Positions 50,898 to 60,334 of a stretch of 64,000 nt of DNA are shown here, in pieces. The translations under genes and the position numbers were made by a program. Source of the DNA: CAZBLK01 sp964492715. GTDB taxonomy: Bacteria; Bacillota; Clostridia; Lachnospirales; WRBF01. Location: NCBI GenBank assembly GCA_964492715.1, contig CAZBLK010000001.1:1-64000 (forward strand), in the 5' to 3' direction. The notes beneath the pieces were generated by a model that had not been told where the DNA came from, did not search any database, and worked only from the letters and a program-made list of their open reading frames with translations. Each line of letters begins with the position of its first letter. Within the stretch, counting starts at the first letter, position 1.

Positions 50898-53504
50898 TTA
50901 TACTCCGTAATAAGCATTTAAGTACATTTGTTTAATTTCGCTCATAAGCGGATAACGTGGGTTTGCACCTGTGCATTGGTCATCAAACGCTTGTTCTGTC
51001 ATTTCGTCAAGGTGCGCCAAAAAGTCTTTTTCTTCTATTCCGTAATCTTTAATTGTTTTTTTAATTCCAATTTTTTCGTTAAGCCCTGCAATTGCTTTTA
51101 TAAGGCTTTCAAGTTTTTCGTTATCGCTACCGCCATTTAACCCTAAATAATCAGCAATTTCTGCATAACGTGCAAGTGTGTGAGGGTGGTCGTACTGCGA
51201 AAATGCGCCCATTTTTGTTGGTGCTTCGCTTGCGTTAAACTTAACAACTTCTCCTATCATTAAAGCATTTGCAACGCCGTGTGGCAAGTGGAATGTTGCG
51301 CCAAGTTTGTGCGCCATTGAGTGGCAAACGCCAAGGAAAGCATTTGCAAACGCCATACCAGCCATTGTTGAAGCATTTGCCATTTTTTCACGAGCGACAG
51401 GTTCATTTGCGCCATTTTCATAAGCCTTTGGCAAATATTCAAAAATAACTTTTAAAGCTTTAAGCGCAAGCCCGTCTGTAAAGTCGGTTGCAAGCATTGA
51501 AGCGTAAGCCTCCATAGCGTGTGTTACAGCATCAATACCAGAAGCTGCCGTAAGCCCCTTTGGCATATCCATCATTAAATCAGAATCTACTATAGCCATG
51601 TTTGGCATAATTTCATAGTCGGCTAGTGGGTACTTTACGCCAGTAGTTTCGTCCGTTATAACAGCAAACGGCGTAACCTCGCTTCCAGTGCCTGCCGAAG
51701 TTGGAACTGCAATAAAGTAAGCTTTTTCGCCCATTTTAGGGAATGGGTAAACACGCTTTCTAATGTCCATAAACCGCATAGCCATGTCCATGAAGTCGGC
51801 TTCTGGGTGCTCGTACATTACCCACATAATTTTTGCTGCGTCCATTGGTGAACCACCGCCCAAAGCTATAATACAGTCTGGTTGGAACGTGTTCATTGCG
51901 GCAACTCCTTCTCTAGCACAAGCAAGAGTAGGGTCGGGGGCAACGTCAAAAAATGTTGCGTGCGTAATGCCCATTTCGTCAAGCTTTTCGGTAACTCTTT
52001 TTACATAGCCGTTTTCAAACAAAAATTTATCTGTAACGATAAACACTTTCTTTTTACCAAGAACTGTTTTAAGCTCGTCAAGAGCAACGGGCAAACAGCC
52101 TTTTTTAATGTAAACCTTTTCAGGTGTTCTAAACCAAAGCATGTTTTCTCTCCTCTCGGCAACAGTTTTTATGTTAAGCAAGTGCTTTACGCCAACATTG
52201 TCCGAAACAGAGTTTCCGCCCCACGAGCCGCAGCCAAGTGTGAGCGAAGGCGCAAGCTTAAAGTTGTAAAGGTCGCCTATGCCGCCTTGAGAAGAAGGGG
52301 TGTTTACAAGAATACGGCACGTTTTCATCTTCGAGGCAAACATATCAATTTTTTCTTTTTCGGTTACTGCATTAAGGTAAACGGAAGCTGTGTGACCAAG
52401 CCCACCGTCGTCCACAAGCCTTTCTGCTTTTTTTATTGCATCGTCAAAGCTTGAAGCTTTGTACATTGCAAGAACTGGTGAAAGCTTTTCGTGAGCAAAT
52501 TCTTCCGAAATATCTACCTTTTCAACTTCGCCAATTAAAATTTTTGTGTTTTCAGGAACGTTTACTCCTGCAAGTGAAGCAATTTTGTGTGCTGTTTGCC
52601 CAACAATTTTGGCGTTTAGCGCACCGTTAATTATTATTGTTTTGCGAACTTTTTCTGTTTCTTTTTCTGTAAGGAAGTAGCAGCCCCTTTTAACAAACTC
52701 GTCTTTAACTTGTGAGTACACTTTTGGCGTAACAATTACAGATTGTTCAGAAGCACAAATCATACCATTATCAAAAGTTTTTGACAAGATAATTGAGTTT
52801 ACAGCCAAAAGTACGTCTGCCGAGTCGTCAATAATTGCAGGGGTGTTGCCTGCGCCAACGCCGATTGCTGGCTTGCCTGATGAATAAGCAGCTTTAACCA
52901 TGCCAGGGCCGCCTGTTGCCAAAATTAAGTCGGCTTCTTTCATTACAGTGTTTGACATATCAACGCTTGGAACGTTTATCCAGTTTATAATTCCTTCTGG
53001 TGCGCCAGCTTTAATTGCCGCTTCAAGCACAATTTTTGCCGCCGCAATTGTTGAATTTTTTGCTTTTGGGTGCGGACTTATAATTATACCATTTCGTGTT
53101 TTAAGTGCAAGAAGCGTTTTAAAAATTGCTGTTGAGGTTGGGTTTGTTGTTGGAATTACTGCTGCAATAATGCCTACAGGTTCAGCAATTTTTTTAATTC
53201 CAAAAGCTGTATCTTCTTCGATTAAGCCACAAGTTTTTGTGTCTTTGTATGCGTTGTAAATATATTCCGAAGCATAGTGATTTTTAATTACTTTGTCCTC
53301 AACTACGCCCATGCCAGTTTCTTCGACTGCCATTTTTGCAAGCGTAATTCGGTTTCGGTTTGCTGCCATTGCCGCTTCTTTAAAAATTTTGTCCACTTGC
53401 TCTTGTGAAAATTGTGCAAATTGCTTTTGAACTTCTTTCATTTGCTTTATAGCTAAAATTAAATTTTCTACGGTGTCAATACTTACAGGTTTTTTACTGC
53501 TCAT
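50898..53504 (-). CDS. adhE: Bifunctional acetaldehyde/alcohol dehydrogenase AdhE
   Basis: An 868-residue fusion enzyme that reduces acetyl-CoA to acetaldehyde and then ethanol, reoxidising two NADH. The N-terminal aldehyde dehydrogenase half (to about 440) has the active Cys in GMICASEQS; the C-terminal iron-dependent alcohol dehydrogenase has GGGSPMDAAK and iron ligands in HSMAHKLGATFHLPHG. AdhE assembles into spirosomes. Start ATG 53504 with AAGGGAG, within a longer frame that overlaps rex. It is 17 bp after rex, so rex-adhE form an operon and Rex probably represses it when NADH is low. Confidence 0.95.
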   Translation of the reverse strand: MSSKKPVSIDTVENLILAIKQMKEVQKQFAQFSQEQVDKIFKEAAMAANRNRITLAKMAVEETGMGVVEDKVIKNHYASEYIYNAYKDTKTCGLIEEDTAFGIKKIAEPVGIIAAVIPTTNPTSTAIFKTLLALKTRNGIIISPHPKAKNSTIAAAKIVLEAAIKAGAPEGIINWINVPSVDMSNTVMKEADLILATGGPGMVKAAYSSGKPAIGVGAGNTPAIIDDSADVLLAVNSIILSKTFDNGMICASEQSVIVTPKVYSQVKDEFVKRGCYFLTEKETEKVRKTIIINGALNAKIVGQTAHKIASLAGVNVPENTKILIGEVEKVDISEEFAHEKLSPVLAMYKASSFDDAIKKAERLVDDGGLGHTASVYLNAVTEKEKIDMFASKMKTCRILVNTPSSQGGIGDLYNFKLAPSLTLGCGSWGGNSVSDNVGVKHLLNIKTVAERRENMLWFRTPEKVYIKKGCLPVALDELKTVLGKKKVFIVTDKFLFENGYVKRVTEKLDEMGITHATFFDVAPDPTLACAREGVAAMNTFQPDCIIALGGGSPMDAAKIMWVMYEHPEADFMDMAMRFMDIRKRVYPFPKMGEKAYFIAVPTSAGTGSEVTPFAVITDETTGVKYPLADYEIMPNMAIVDSDLMMDMPKGLTAASGIDAVTHAMEAYASMLATDFTDGLALKALKVIFEYLPKAYENGANEPVAREKMANASTMAGMAFANAFLGVCHSMAHKLGATFHLPHGVANALMIGEVVKFNASEAPTKMGAFSQYDHPHTLARYAEIADYLGLNGGSDNEKLESLIKAIAGLNEKIGIKKTIKDYGIEEKDFLAHLDEMTEQAFDDQCTGANPRYPLMSEIKQMYLNAYYGV

Positions 53505-53521
53505 AATATCTCCCTTTCGAT

Positions 53522-54136
53522 TTATATAGAAAAATTTTGCTTTAAATGTTGTGAAAGCAAGGCAAGTGAAGCCGCCATGTTTTCGTTTTGAACAAGAACG
53601 CCGTTTGGCACAACAAGATGAACAGGCGAAAAGTTCCAAATTGCTTTTATTCCAACATCAACAAAAATGTCGCATATTTGCTGCGCTGAACTTGGCGGAA
53701 CTGTAATAATCCCAATGTGAGGGTGAACTCGTTGGCACATTTCTTTGACTTTGCTAATGTGCAAAACTTTTTTGTTGTCTATAGCTGTTTCATTTGTGTC
53801 AAACGCAAACAAAATGTCAAGCCCGTACTCTTTAAAGCCCTCATAGTTAAGAAGTGCCTTTCCTAGCTTTCCACAACCAGCTAAAATTGCCGTGTCAGTG
53901 TTGTCATAGCCCAAAAAGCTTTCTATGTTTTTTATTAGGTCAGCAACAACATAGCCTGTTTTTGGCTTGCCCGAAAAACAGACAGCCGCCAAATCTTTTC
54001 GCACTTGAACATCGTTAAGGCTTAGTGCTTCGGCTATTTTTGTAGACGAAATACGTTTGTCATTTTCTTGGCCTAGCGACTTTAAGAGGCTTAAATAAAC
54101 TGGTAATCTTTTAAGCGTTTGCTTGTTCGTAACCAT
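53522..54136 (-). CDS. rex: Redox-sensing transcriptional repressor Rex
   Basis: A 204-residue Rex. The N-terminal winged helix (PVYLSLLKSLGQENDKRISS, VQVRKDLA) binds DNA, and the Rossmann domain (ILAGCGKLGKALLNYEGF, residues 83-100) senses the NADH/NAD+ ratio. The C-terminal domain-swapped helix (ENMAASLALLSQHL) is present. AGGTG precedes the ATG. Its upstream region has two palindromes, one with TTAACA/TGTTAA half-sites like Rex sites. Confidence 0.93.
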   Translation of the reverse strand: MVTNKQTLKRLPVYLSLLKSLGQENDKRISSTKIAEALSLNDVQVRKDLAAVCFSGKPKTGYVVADLIKNIESFLGYDNTDTAILAGCGKLGKALLNYEGFKEYGLDILFAFDTNETAIDNKKVLHISKVKEMCQRVHPHIGIITVPPSSAQQICDIFVDVGIKAIWNFSPVHLVVPNGVLVQNENMAASLALLSQHLKQNFSI

Positions 54137-54169
54137 CTAGCGCACCTACTTTATTCTTGTTTGATAATA

Positions 54170-54235
54170 TTTTAACATATAGAAAAATGAATTTGAAATA
54201 TGTTAAAAATATATCGATATATATATATCGATATA
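54170..54235. promoter_or_regulatory. Two palindromes upstream of rex
   Basis: TTTTAACATAT (54170-54180) and ATATGTTAAAA (54198-54208) are 11-bp inverted arms 17 bases apart containing TTAACA/TGTTAA words. Next to it, 54210-54235 is a perfect 26-bp palindrome made of two TATCGATA words separated by AT steps. One or both may be operators of rex-adhE. Confidence 0.5.
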
Positions 54236-54249
54236 CCATGCGAAGTAAA

Positions 54250-54280
54250 TAAAAAAAGCCCACCATAAAAGGCAGGCAAA
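54250..54280 (-). terminator. Terminator of the LysR gene
   Basis: On the minus strand GCCTGCC (54277-54271), TTTTAT, GGTGGGC (54264-54258), TTTTTTT; stem includes two G-U pairs. Confidence 0.6.
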
Positions 54281-54283
54281 ACA

Positions 54284-55210
54284 TTAAACTTCACATTCTC
54301 TGTATGCTTCTTTAAGCTTTTTCAAAAAGCTTTTATCAAGCTCTGTTAGCTTATAGTTCTTTTTGTAAATAAGCATATCCTTATAAATTCTTTTGTTTCC
54401 GACACATTCCTTTACAACAAGCTTATATTTTTCAAGTATGCTTTGCGGTGTAGCAGTAACTTTTTGGTAAGTCAAAGGTACTCCGCTTAGAAGGTCGTAC
54501 TGGCTTCCTCTTTCATAAACGAAAATGCGCTTTTTAATTTGCTCGTTCATTTCTTCTTTAAAAATTTCGTGCTGGGGAAGGTAGGGGACATAAGGGTCGC
54601 CGTGGGCTAGTTCAATGTAATTTGAAAGGCTTGAATATTCAACAAACGGCTGGTTTGCCAAAGGGTGTTCTGCGCTCATAATTATTGAATATTCAAATTC
54701 CCAAAGTGAAGTTGACGCAAGCCCTTTTTCCTTTAAAAGCGTCATAAAATATTGCTCGTGTACGTTTTGAAACCGAATAATTCCTAAATTAAAATTGTTT
54801 TCCAAAACGTTTTGAATTGCCTTTAAAGAGTTAGTTTCTTTAAAATTAAATTGCAAGCTTTCTGCGCTTGCGTATTGATTAACAAATTCGACAAAAGAAA
54901 GTGTAATGCAGCTATCCCTTGGAACAGAGATGCTAAACATTAGCTTATCCGATGAATTTTGTTTGTAAAGAGATTCTATTTTGTCAATTTGTTCTATTAT
55001 ACTTTTGGCGTATTCAAGAAATTTTTCACCGCTTTGTGTAGGTGACATTCCTTTTGATGTACGTTTAAAAATTGTAATTCCAATTGATTCTTCAAGCTCT
55101 TTTATAGCACGGCTAAGGTTTGGCTGTGCCATAAAAAGTGCTTCAGCCGCTTTGCTTATAGAACGTGTTTTTGCAACCTCAATTGCATAGCGCAAGTGCA
55201 GTATGTTCAA
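54284..55210 (-). CDS. LysR-family transcriptional regulator
   Basis: A 308-residue LysR protein: winged helix (LRYAIEVAKTRSISKAAEAL, FMAQPNLSRAIKELEESIG) plus a ligand domain with a co-inducer fold (VPRDSCITLSFVEFVNQY). TTG start at 55210 with GGAGG at 7-base spacing. It reads in the same direction as the sugar operon upstream but is separated from it by a strong terminator. Target unknown. Confidence 0.88.
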   Translation of the reverse strand: MNILHLRYAIEVAKTRSISKAAEALFMAQPNLSRAIKELEESIGITIFKRTSKGMSPTQSGEKFLEYAKSIIEQIDKIESLYKQNSSDKLMFSISVPRDSCITLSFVEFVNQYASAESLQFNFKETNSLKAIQNVLENNFNLGIIRFQNVHEQYFMTLLKEKGLASTSLWEFEYSIIMSAEHPLANQPFVEYSSLSNYIELAHGDPYVPYLPQHEIFKEEMNEQIKKRIFVYERGSQYDLLSGVPLTYQKVTATPQSILEKYKLVVKECVGNKRIYKDMLIYKKNYKLTELDKSFLKKLKEAYRECEV

Positions 55211-55448
55211 TTTATATCCTCCGATTGGTTCAAGTAGTATATAACACTATAATACAATTATGGCTAAAAAGCAACAATAAAGCAATTCCAGAAAATAACT
55301 ATAGTAGCGAAGCATTTTTCTGGAATGGTTTAATGCGAAAATGTACTGACGATTGTAGTACAGCATTTAATTTTATTTGGCGGAGTAATTTTGGCTAGTA
55401 TTGTTTCGATAATATATAAAAACGTTATAGAATTAAAATAATAAATGT
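55211..55448. other. LysR upstream region with inverted repeats
   Basis: ATTCCAGAAA (about 55286) and TTTCTGGAAT (about 55325) are exact inverted words, as are TGTACT/AGTACA (about 55343-55363). They could be LysR or terminator structures; no gene is recognised. Confidence 0.4.
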
Positions 55449-55497
55449 AAAAAGGTTGAGCTAAAGCAAATAATTTGTTTTAGCTCAACCTTTTTAT
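55449..55497. terminator. Terminator of the sugar-transport operon
   Basis: AAAAAGGTTGAGCTAAA and TTTTAGCTCAACCTTTTT form a perfect 16-17 bp stem around GCAAATAATTTG. It ends the operon coming from 61 kb. Confidence 0.88.
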
Positions 55498-55531
55498 TAT
55501 GAGAGGAGTAGTAAATTTTATAGTTATAGGT

Positions 55532-56359
55532 TTAACCTTTAACTGCACCCATAGTGATACCTTGAGTAAAGTATTTTTGGAAGAAAACGAATATAACTAC
55601 AATTGGTACAGCTGCAAATGTAGCACCAGCCATAAGCTTACCTACATTTATTCCAAACTCTGATTGAAGCGTAGCTACACCAAGCTGAAGTGTCAAGTTA
55701 TCACGGCTTGTAAGCATAATCAATTGTAGGAAGTAGTCGTTCCATGTTGAAATAAATGTGAAGATAGCAAGTGCAGCAACGCCAGGTTTTACAATTGGAA
55801 GAACAATTTGTGTAAACACACGCACTTCTGAACAACCGTCAATTTTTGCCGCTTCCAAAAGCTCGCCTGGAATAATTTCACTAAACTGCTTCATTAAAAA
55901 TATGCCAAATGGCCAGCTTGCCGCAGGCAAAATTACAGCCCAAGGTGTGTCGTGCAAGCCCCAGTTACTAACAAGCTGAACAAGAGGAATAAGAACAACT
56001 TGCTTTGGCAAAACCATAGCTCCGACAATTATTCCAAAAATTAACCGCTTGCCAATAAACTGTTTTTTTGCCAGAACATAGCCTGCCATACTAGCTGCAA
56101 GGCAAACTAAAGCCATTGCCGCAAGTGAGATGAAAAAGCTGTTAAAAAGCCATTTAAGCACTGGGTTCAACAAAAGAGCTTCGTAGCTTTCAAGCGTAAA
56201 TGTTGTTGGAAACCATTCTGGCGGAAGTTTTGAAACAGTGAATGGGTTTTTAAAACTTCCTGTCAAAACCCAATAAAATGGGAAAACAAATATTGTAGTA
56301 ATTACGAGGAGGACTGCAAGTGAAACAGCGTTAAATATTTTATTACCAGTAGATTTCAT
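55532..56359 (-). CDS. Carbohydrate ABC permease (CUT1, MalG-like)
   Basis: A 275-residue permease with six helices and the EAA loop LLEAAKIDGCSEVRVFTQIVLPIV. C-terminus FTQGITMGAVKG is standard. AAAGGAGG precedes the ATG, 14 bp after the first permease. With the other permease and binding protein it imports the operon's sugar, likely a sialic acid or related compound. Confidence 0.88.
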   Translation of the reverse strand: MKSTGNKIFNAVSLAVLLVITTIFVFPFYWVLTGSFKNPFTVSKLPPEWFPTTFTLESYEALLLNPVLKWLFNSFFISLAAMALVCLAASMAGYVLAKKQFIGKRLIFGIIVGAMVLPKQVVLIPLVQLVSNWGLHDTPWAVILPAASWPFGIFLMKQFSEIIPGELLEAAKIDGCSEVRVFTQIVLPIVKPGVAALAIFTFISTWNDYFLQLIMLTSRDNLTLQLGVATLQSEFGINVGKLMAGATFAAVPIVVIFVFFQKYFTQGITMGAVKG

Positions 56360-56373
56360 TTTTACACCCTCCT

Positions 56374-57282
56374 TTAATATTCAACGTTGCTGCCGAAAAC
56401 TTTAAACTGCAAAATACTAAACAAACCAATGAGAATTGCCAAAATAACGCCCATCGAATTCGCATAGCCAAATTCATACTGCTTAAAGGCTGTGTCGTAC
56501 ACTTGGTACATAACAGTTGATGTCGAATAGCTTGGTCCGCCGCTTGTTAAAAGCTGGATAAGTGAGAAGCATTGGAACGTGTTGATTGTTGTTATAACAA
56601 CTACATAAAGCGTAGTAGGTAAAACACCAGGCCATTTTATGTATCTGAAAACTTGCCATTCAGTAGCGCCATCAATGCGTGAAGCTTCTACCTGTGAAGC
56701 GTCCAAGTTACCAAGCGCCGCAATGTAAAGAATTATTGGCTGCCCAACAGATGTTGTTAAAAGTACAAGGACAATTGCCCAAAATGCAAACCTTTTGTCA
56801 CCAAGCCACATTATTTCACGTTCAATGAGGTTTGCTTCCATTAAAATATAGTTTAAAACACCTGTAAGTGGGTCGAAAATCCATTTCCAAACAACTACTA
56901 CTGAAACCGTGCCTGTTACAACTGGCAAATAAAAAATTCCCCTAAACAAGCTGCGAATAACAGCGTTTTTTTCATAAATTACAATTGAAACAAACAAGCT
57001 AAAAATTACTATAAGTGGAACAGAAACAACTACAAGCTTTGCAGTGTTAAACAATGATTTTATAAAAATGTCGTCTGACATAAGCTTGATGTAGTTGTCA
57101 AAACCAATGAACTTGAACTTGCCTATAGAATAGCTGTAAAGGCTTGTGTATATACCAGTTACTATAGGCACTAGTACGAAAATTCCAAACAGCAAAAGAG
57201 CAGGAAGCATAAACAAGTAGGAAACTACAGTTTCTTTTCCATTAATTTTGTTAAAAAAGCGGGGTGACGAAACAGAATTCAT
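56374..57282 (-). CDS. Carbohydrate ABC permease (CUT1, MalF/UgpA-like)
   Basis: A 302-residue permease with six helices and EAA loop QVEASRIDGATEWQVFRYIKWP. ATG 57282 is chosen since GAGGTG lies 8 bases before; a GTG nine bases earlier would overlap that RBS. No ATPase gene in the operon; a shared MsmX-type ATPase is expected. Confidence 0.87.
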   Translation of the reverse strand: MNSVSSPRFFNKINGKETVVSYLFMLPALLLFGIFVLVPIVTGIYTSLYSYSIGKFKFIGFDNYIKLMSDDIFIKSLFNTAKLVVVSVPLIVIFSLFVSIVIYEKNAVIRSLFRGIFYLPVVTGTVSVVVVWKWIFDPLTGVLNYILMEANLIEREIMWLGDKRFAFWAIVLVLLTTSVGQPIILYIAALGNLDASQVEASRIDGATEWQVFRYIKWPGVLPTTLYVVVITTINTFQCFSLIQLLTSGGPSYSTSTVMYQVYDTAFKQYEFGYANSMGVILAILIGLFSILQFKVFGSNVEY

Positions 57283-57322
57283 AATTTTCACCTCTTAAAA
57301 TCTGGAAAATGGTTTTAATAAT

Positions 57323-57344
57323 AGGAGGGGCAAAAACCCCTCCT
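57323..57344 (-). terminator. Hairpin between binding-protein and permease genes
   Basis: AGGAGGGG (57323-57330) and CCCCTCCT (57337-57344) form a short GC-rich stem in the operon. It could stabilise the upstream mRNA or stop part of the transcription, so that binding protein exceeds permease. Confidence 0.6.
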
Positions 57345-57375
57345 TTAGCAACTAATTAAAGTACATTAAATGTTA

Positions 57376-58767
57376 CTATTCTTTCATTGATGCATTTGCA
57401 CTAGCAACAAAGTCGTCCAAAGCTTGTTGAGCTGTTTTTTCGCCAACAGTTGCAGCTTGAAGGTTGCCCCACCAGTGTGGGCGCATTTTAGCATAGCCTG
57501 GGATTGTGTTGTAATAAGTGCTGTAGTATTTGTTAAGGCTTGCAAAGAATGTCATTTCTTCATTGCCTTCATAAAGGTTGCCAAAGCTTTGGCGAACAGG
57601 GAAGGCGTTTGTTTGAAGAATGTTTTGCTTTCCGTAAACAGGGTCGTCAGCCATAAAGCGAACAAATTCTTTTGCTGCTGCAATTTTGTTTTCGTCGCCG
57701 TTGTTAAATATGCCGAAGCCGTTAAGAAGGAACTCTGTTGCAGCTGGCTTTCCATCATCTGAAGGAAGTGGAAGTGAAATGTGCTTTACGCCACTTGCTT
57801 CCATTGCCGCTTTGTTGTTAAGAACTGGACCTGGAGCCCAAAGGAGAGTTTGTGTAACTCTACCTTCAACGAAAGCAGTAACAGATTCGCCGCCGTTAAA
57901 AGTTGTGCCGTCTTCAAGTTCTCTAGCTTTAATAGCAGAAAGAACATAGTCAAGAGCTTTAACACCGTTTGCATCGTTAATAGTGTATTTTGACAAGTCT
58001 TTGTCAGTAATTGATGAAGAATAAAGGTTTGCTAAGAAAGCACGAGTACCTTGGTCGCCACCTTGGTCTTTGCTAAACACGATTGCGTTTTTGTAACCCT
58101 TTTCAGCTAAAGCTTTGTTTAAAGCAATAAACTGGTCAGTTGTCCAAGTACGGTCGCCTTCCATGTTAATCATGTTCATAAGGCCTTCTTTTTCAAGCAC
58201 AGCGCCGTCAACAGCCATTACGAAAGGAGCTGAAGAAATTGGGTACATGTAGTAGTCTGTGCCGTTGCCGCAAGCAGCAAGGATTGTGTCGTTTCCTATG
58301 TCCTTTTTAAGCTCATCTGTGAACATGTCGTTAAGGTTTGCAAGAACGCCTCTGTTACCGTAGTCGATGATACGACCCGGAGCGTCAAAAAGCACGTCAG
58401 GAGCAGTTTTTCCTGTAATAGCTGAAAGAACTCTTTCAGGTCCTGCTGTCCAGTCGAGCATGTCAACATTTACTTTAATGTTTGGATATTTCTCCATAAA
58501 TGCTGCTGCAACGTCTCTTTCATACTTGCCAACATCACCGTCAACAGTAGCAAATGTTGGGAAAGCCCACCATGTGATTTCTGCTTTAAGGTCAGCTGCT
58601 GTTGGTTCTGTGCTTGAAGCTGGTGCTTCGCTTGTTGTAGTTTGTGCAGTTGATGGAGAAGGAGAAGGTGTTGGTGTTGCAGTAGGTTCTTCTGTTTTTG
58701 TACAACCAGCTAATGCCGTTGCAAAAAGAGATAGAGATAAAAATAGTGCTGCGTATTTTCTCTTCAT
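57376..58767 (-). CDS. Carbohydrate ABC transporter binding lipoprotein
   Basis: A 463-residue binding protein (family 1). The signal peptide MKRKYAALFLSLSLFATA ends at the lipobox LAGC (Cys22). A Thr/Pro/Ser linker (EEPTATPTPSPSPSTAQTT) follows, then the two-lobed ligand domain beginning EITWWAFPTF. GGAGGTAAG before the ATG. Substrate probably sialic acid or another amino-sugar acid, from the linked NanA-like lyase. Confidence 0.89.
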   Translation of the reverse strand: MKRKYAALFLSLSLFATALAGCTKTEEPTATPTPSPSPSTAQTTTSEAPASSTEPTAADLKAEITWWAFPTFATVDGDVGKYERDVAAAFMEKYPNIKVNVDMLDWTAGPERVLSAITGKTAPDVLFDAPGRIIDYGNRGVLANLNDMFTDELKKDIGNDTILAACGNGTDYYMYPISSAPFVMAVDGAVLEKEGLMNMINMEGDRTWTTDQFIALNKALAEKGYKNAIVFSKDQGGDQGTRAFLANLYSSSITDKDLSKYTINDANGVKALDYVLSAIKARELEDGTTFNGGESVTAFVEGRVTQTLLWAPGPVLNNKAAMEASGVKHISLPLPSDDGKPAATEFLLNGFGIFNNGDENKIAAAKEFVRFMADDPVYGKQNILQTNAFPVRQSFGNLYEGNEEMTFFASLNKYYSTYYNTIPGYAKMRPHWWGNLQAATVGEKTAQQALDDFVASANASMKE

Positions 58768-58868
58768 AAACTTACCTCCGTATTATTTTATATTAGTAAA
58801 ACGCTGAAAGTTAAGTGCCAGCGTTTACTTTAAACCTACTTGTGTAATACACTTGCAGGCAAAAGTCA

Positions 58869-59831
58869 TTAATTGTTAACAACAAAATTGTAAACATCCT
58901 GCCATGCACTTGGCAACTCCTCGTGGTCAAAATCTGGGTAAACAACCAACGATTTTTTTGAGGTAATTTTGTTGTATGCGGCAAACTGTGTAGACGGTGG
59001 GCAAACGACGTCTTTTAAGCCCGTGTAAAGCCGAACTTCATTTGTTATTTTAGGCGCAAGGTTTTGTATATCTATGTAACCAAGGCGGTTGAAAAATTCA
59101 TCTTCACGTTTGTGAAGTGGGTCTCTTAGCCTAAAGTAAAGCTTCAATTCCTCATATGGAATGCTTACAAGGTCAAGCTCACAAACACGAACATAGTCAG
59201 ACAAAAATGGATAACCAACTGCCGAACGCCTAATTCCTTTAAAAAGAGCAGAGCAAGCAACTGTAAGCGCACCGCCCATTGAAAAACCAGCTGCATCAAC
59301 ACAAGCTTCGTCAACAAAGTCCATTTTAGAAACTATTCTTGCAAGCTGAACTGTGTCAAGAAAAATGCTTCTAAACAAAAGTTTGTCTGGGCTTTCTTCG
59401 TCTATACCTCGAACGATGTGCCCTTTAAACGTGCTGTTTTTAATTTGCCCATTGTCCTCAGACAACCCAGCCTGCCCCCTTGCATCAAGTGCTGCAACTA
59501 CAACACCGCTTAATGCAAAAGGAAGTTTTTCAAAAAAGTCACGGCTATGCCCTTGATACCCATGGAACAAAAGAAGTGCAGGGGCTTTGCCTTCAATTTT
59601 TGCAGGTTTTAAAAACTTTGCATGTATTTTTGCGCCGCCCACACCAGTAAAATACATGTGGTAACATTCAACACCGTTTGCTTGAAAGTCGGCACGCTCA
59701 AGAGTGTAGTCTGTTGGAACAGAGTCAAGCTCTTTTAAAGCACGGTCCCAATACTCATCAAAATCTTTTGGCAATGGGCTTTTGCCCATGTAGTTTTTAA
59801 GCTCGCTAAGCGGCAAATCAATTTGTGGCAC
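58869..59831 (-). CDS. Acetyl esterase, AXE1/cephalosporin-C-deacetylase family
   Basis: A 320-residue alpha/beta hydrolase of the AXE1 family. LLFHGYQGHSRDFFEK (oxyanion), nucleophile elbow GFSMGGAL (Ser), acid region YTGLKDVVCPP and His in YPDFDHEEL. Relatives deacetylate xylan fragments or acetylated sugars. No signal peptide, so it is cytosolic. In this operon it may remove O-acetyl groups from an imported acylated sugar. GTG start 59831 with AAAGGTAG upstream. Confidence 0.88.
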   Translation of the reverse strand: MPQIDLPLSELKNYMGKSPLPKDFDEYWDRALKELDSVPTDYTLERADFQANGVECYHMYFTGVGGAKIHAKFLKPAKIEGKAPALLLFHGYQGHSRDFFEKLPFALSGVVVAALDARGQAGLSEDNGQIKNSTFKGHIVRGIDEESPDKLLFRSIFLDTVQLARIVSKMDFVDEACVDAAGFSMGGALTVACSALFKGIRRSAVGYPFLSDYVRVCELDLVSIPYEELKLYFRLRDPLHKREDEFFNRLGYIDIQNLAPKITNEVRLYTGLKDVVCPPSTQFAAYNKITSKKSLVVYPDFDHEELPSAWQDVYNFVVNN

Positions 59832-59844
59832 AAGTACACTACCT

Positions 59845-60309
59845 TTACACTAAAATTTTAACAACTACCTTTTTAATTAGTTTGCTGCCAGCATTTTCAC
59901 TTACAAAAACACCAGGCTTATGAACATCTTCTGGGAAGCAAACTAAAAACGTTTCATCTTGGCTACGCAAAATTGCTTCAGACAAGGCATTGCCTTTTAA
60001 ACGCTCAACGTCCCTTTCTTCGCTGTAATCTTCGGTTACTTCGCACAAGCTTTTTTGCGTAAGCAAAACTTTTGCTTCACCTTTTACTACGTAAAATACA
60101 TCTATATATTTTTTATGTGCTTCATAGTCTTTTTCTGCTGTTGTTGTTTCAAACTCTAAAACGTTTGCAAAAATTTCGTCGCCAAAAATAACATGACGTC
60201 CAACTTCGGCATCTGCAAAGTCTTTTTCCTTTAAAGCTTTTAGTGCTGTATAAAGACGTTCGCTTACGCCTTTATATTTTTCAATGTTAGAAATGCTGTC
60301 AAAAATCAT
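59845..60309 (-). CDS. YhcH/YjgK/YiaL-family protein (NanQ-like)
   Basis: A 154-residue cupin-like protein of the DUF386 family. E. coli YhcH/NanQ of this family is encoded with sialic acid genes and acts on the anomeric forms of sialic acid. Visible: the EFETTTAEKDYEAHKKYIDVFYVVKGEA stretch with the metal-binding H and E (quoted in part), and FPEDVHKPGV near the end. Between the NanA-like lyase and the esterase, this supports a sialic acid role. Confidence 0.84.
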   Translation of the reverse strand: MIFDSISNIEKYKGVSERLYTALKALKEKDFADAEVGRHVIFGDEIFANVLEFETTTAEKDYEAHKKYIDVFYVVKGEAKVLLTQKSLCEVTEDYSEERDVERLKGNALSEAILRSQDETFLVCFPEDVHKPGVFVSENAGSKLIKKVVVKILV

Positions 60310-60334
60310 TTAAGCGTACCACGTACCTTCCTTA

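Noticed and set aside
54210..54235. Considered as a terminator of the LysR gene
   Set aside because: The palindrome is pure AT-rich with CG steps, has no T-run, and lies between a separate terminator (54250-54280) and rex.
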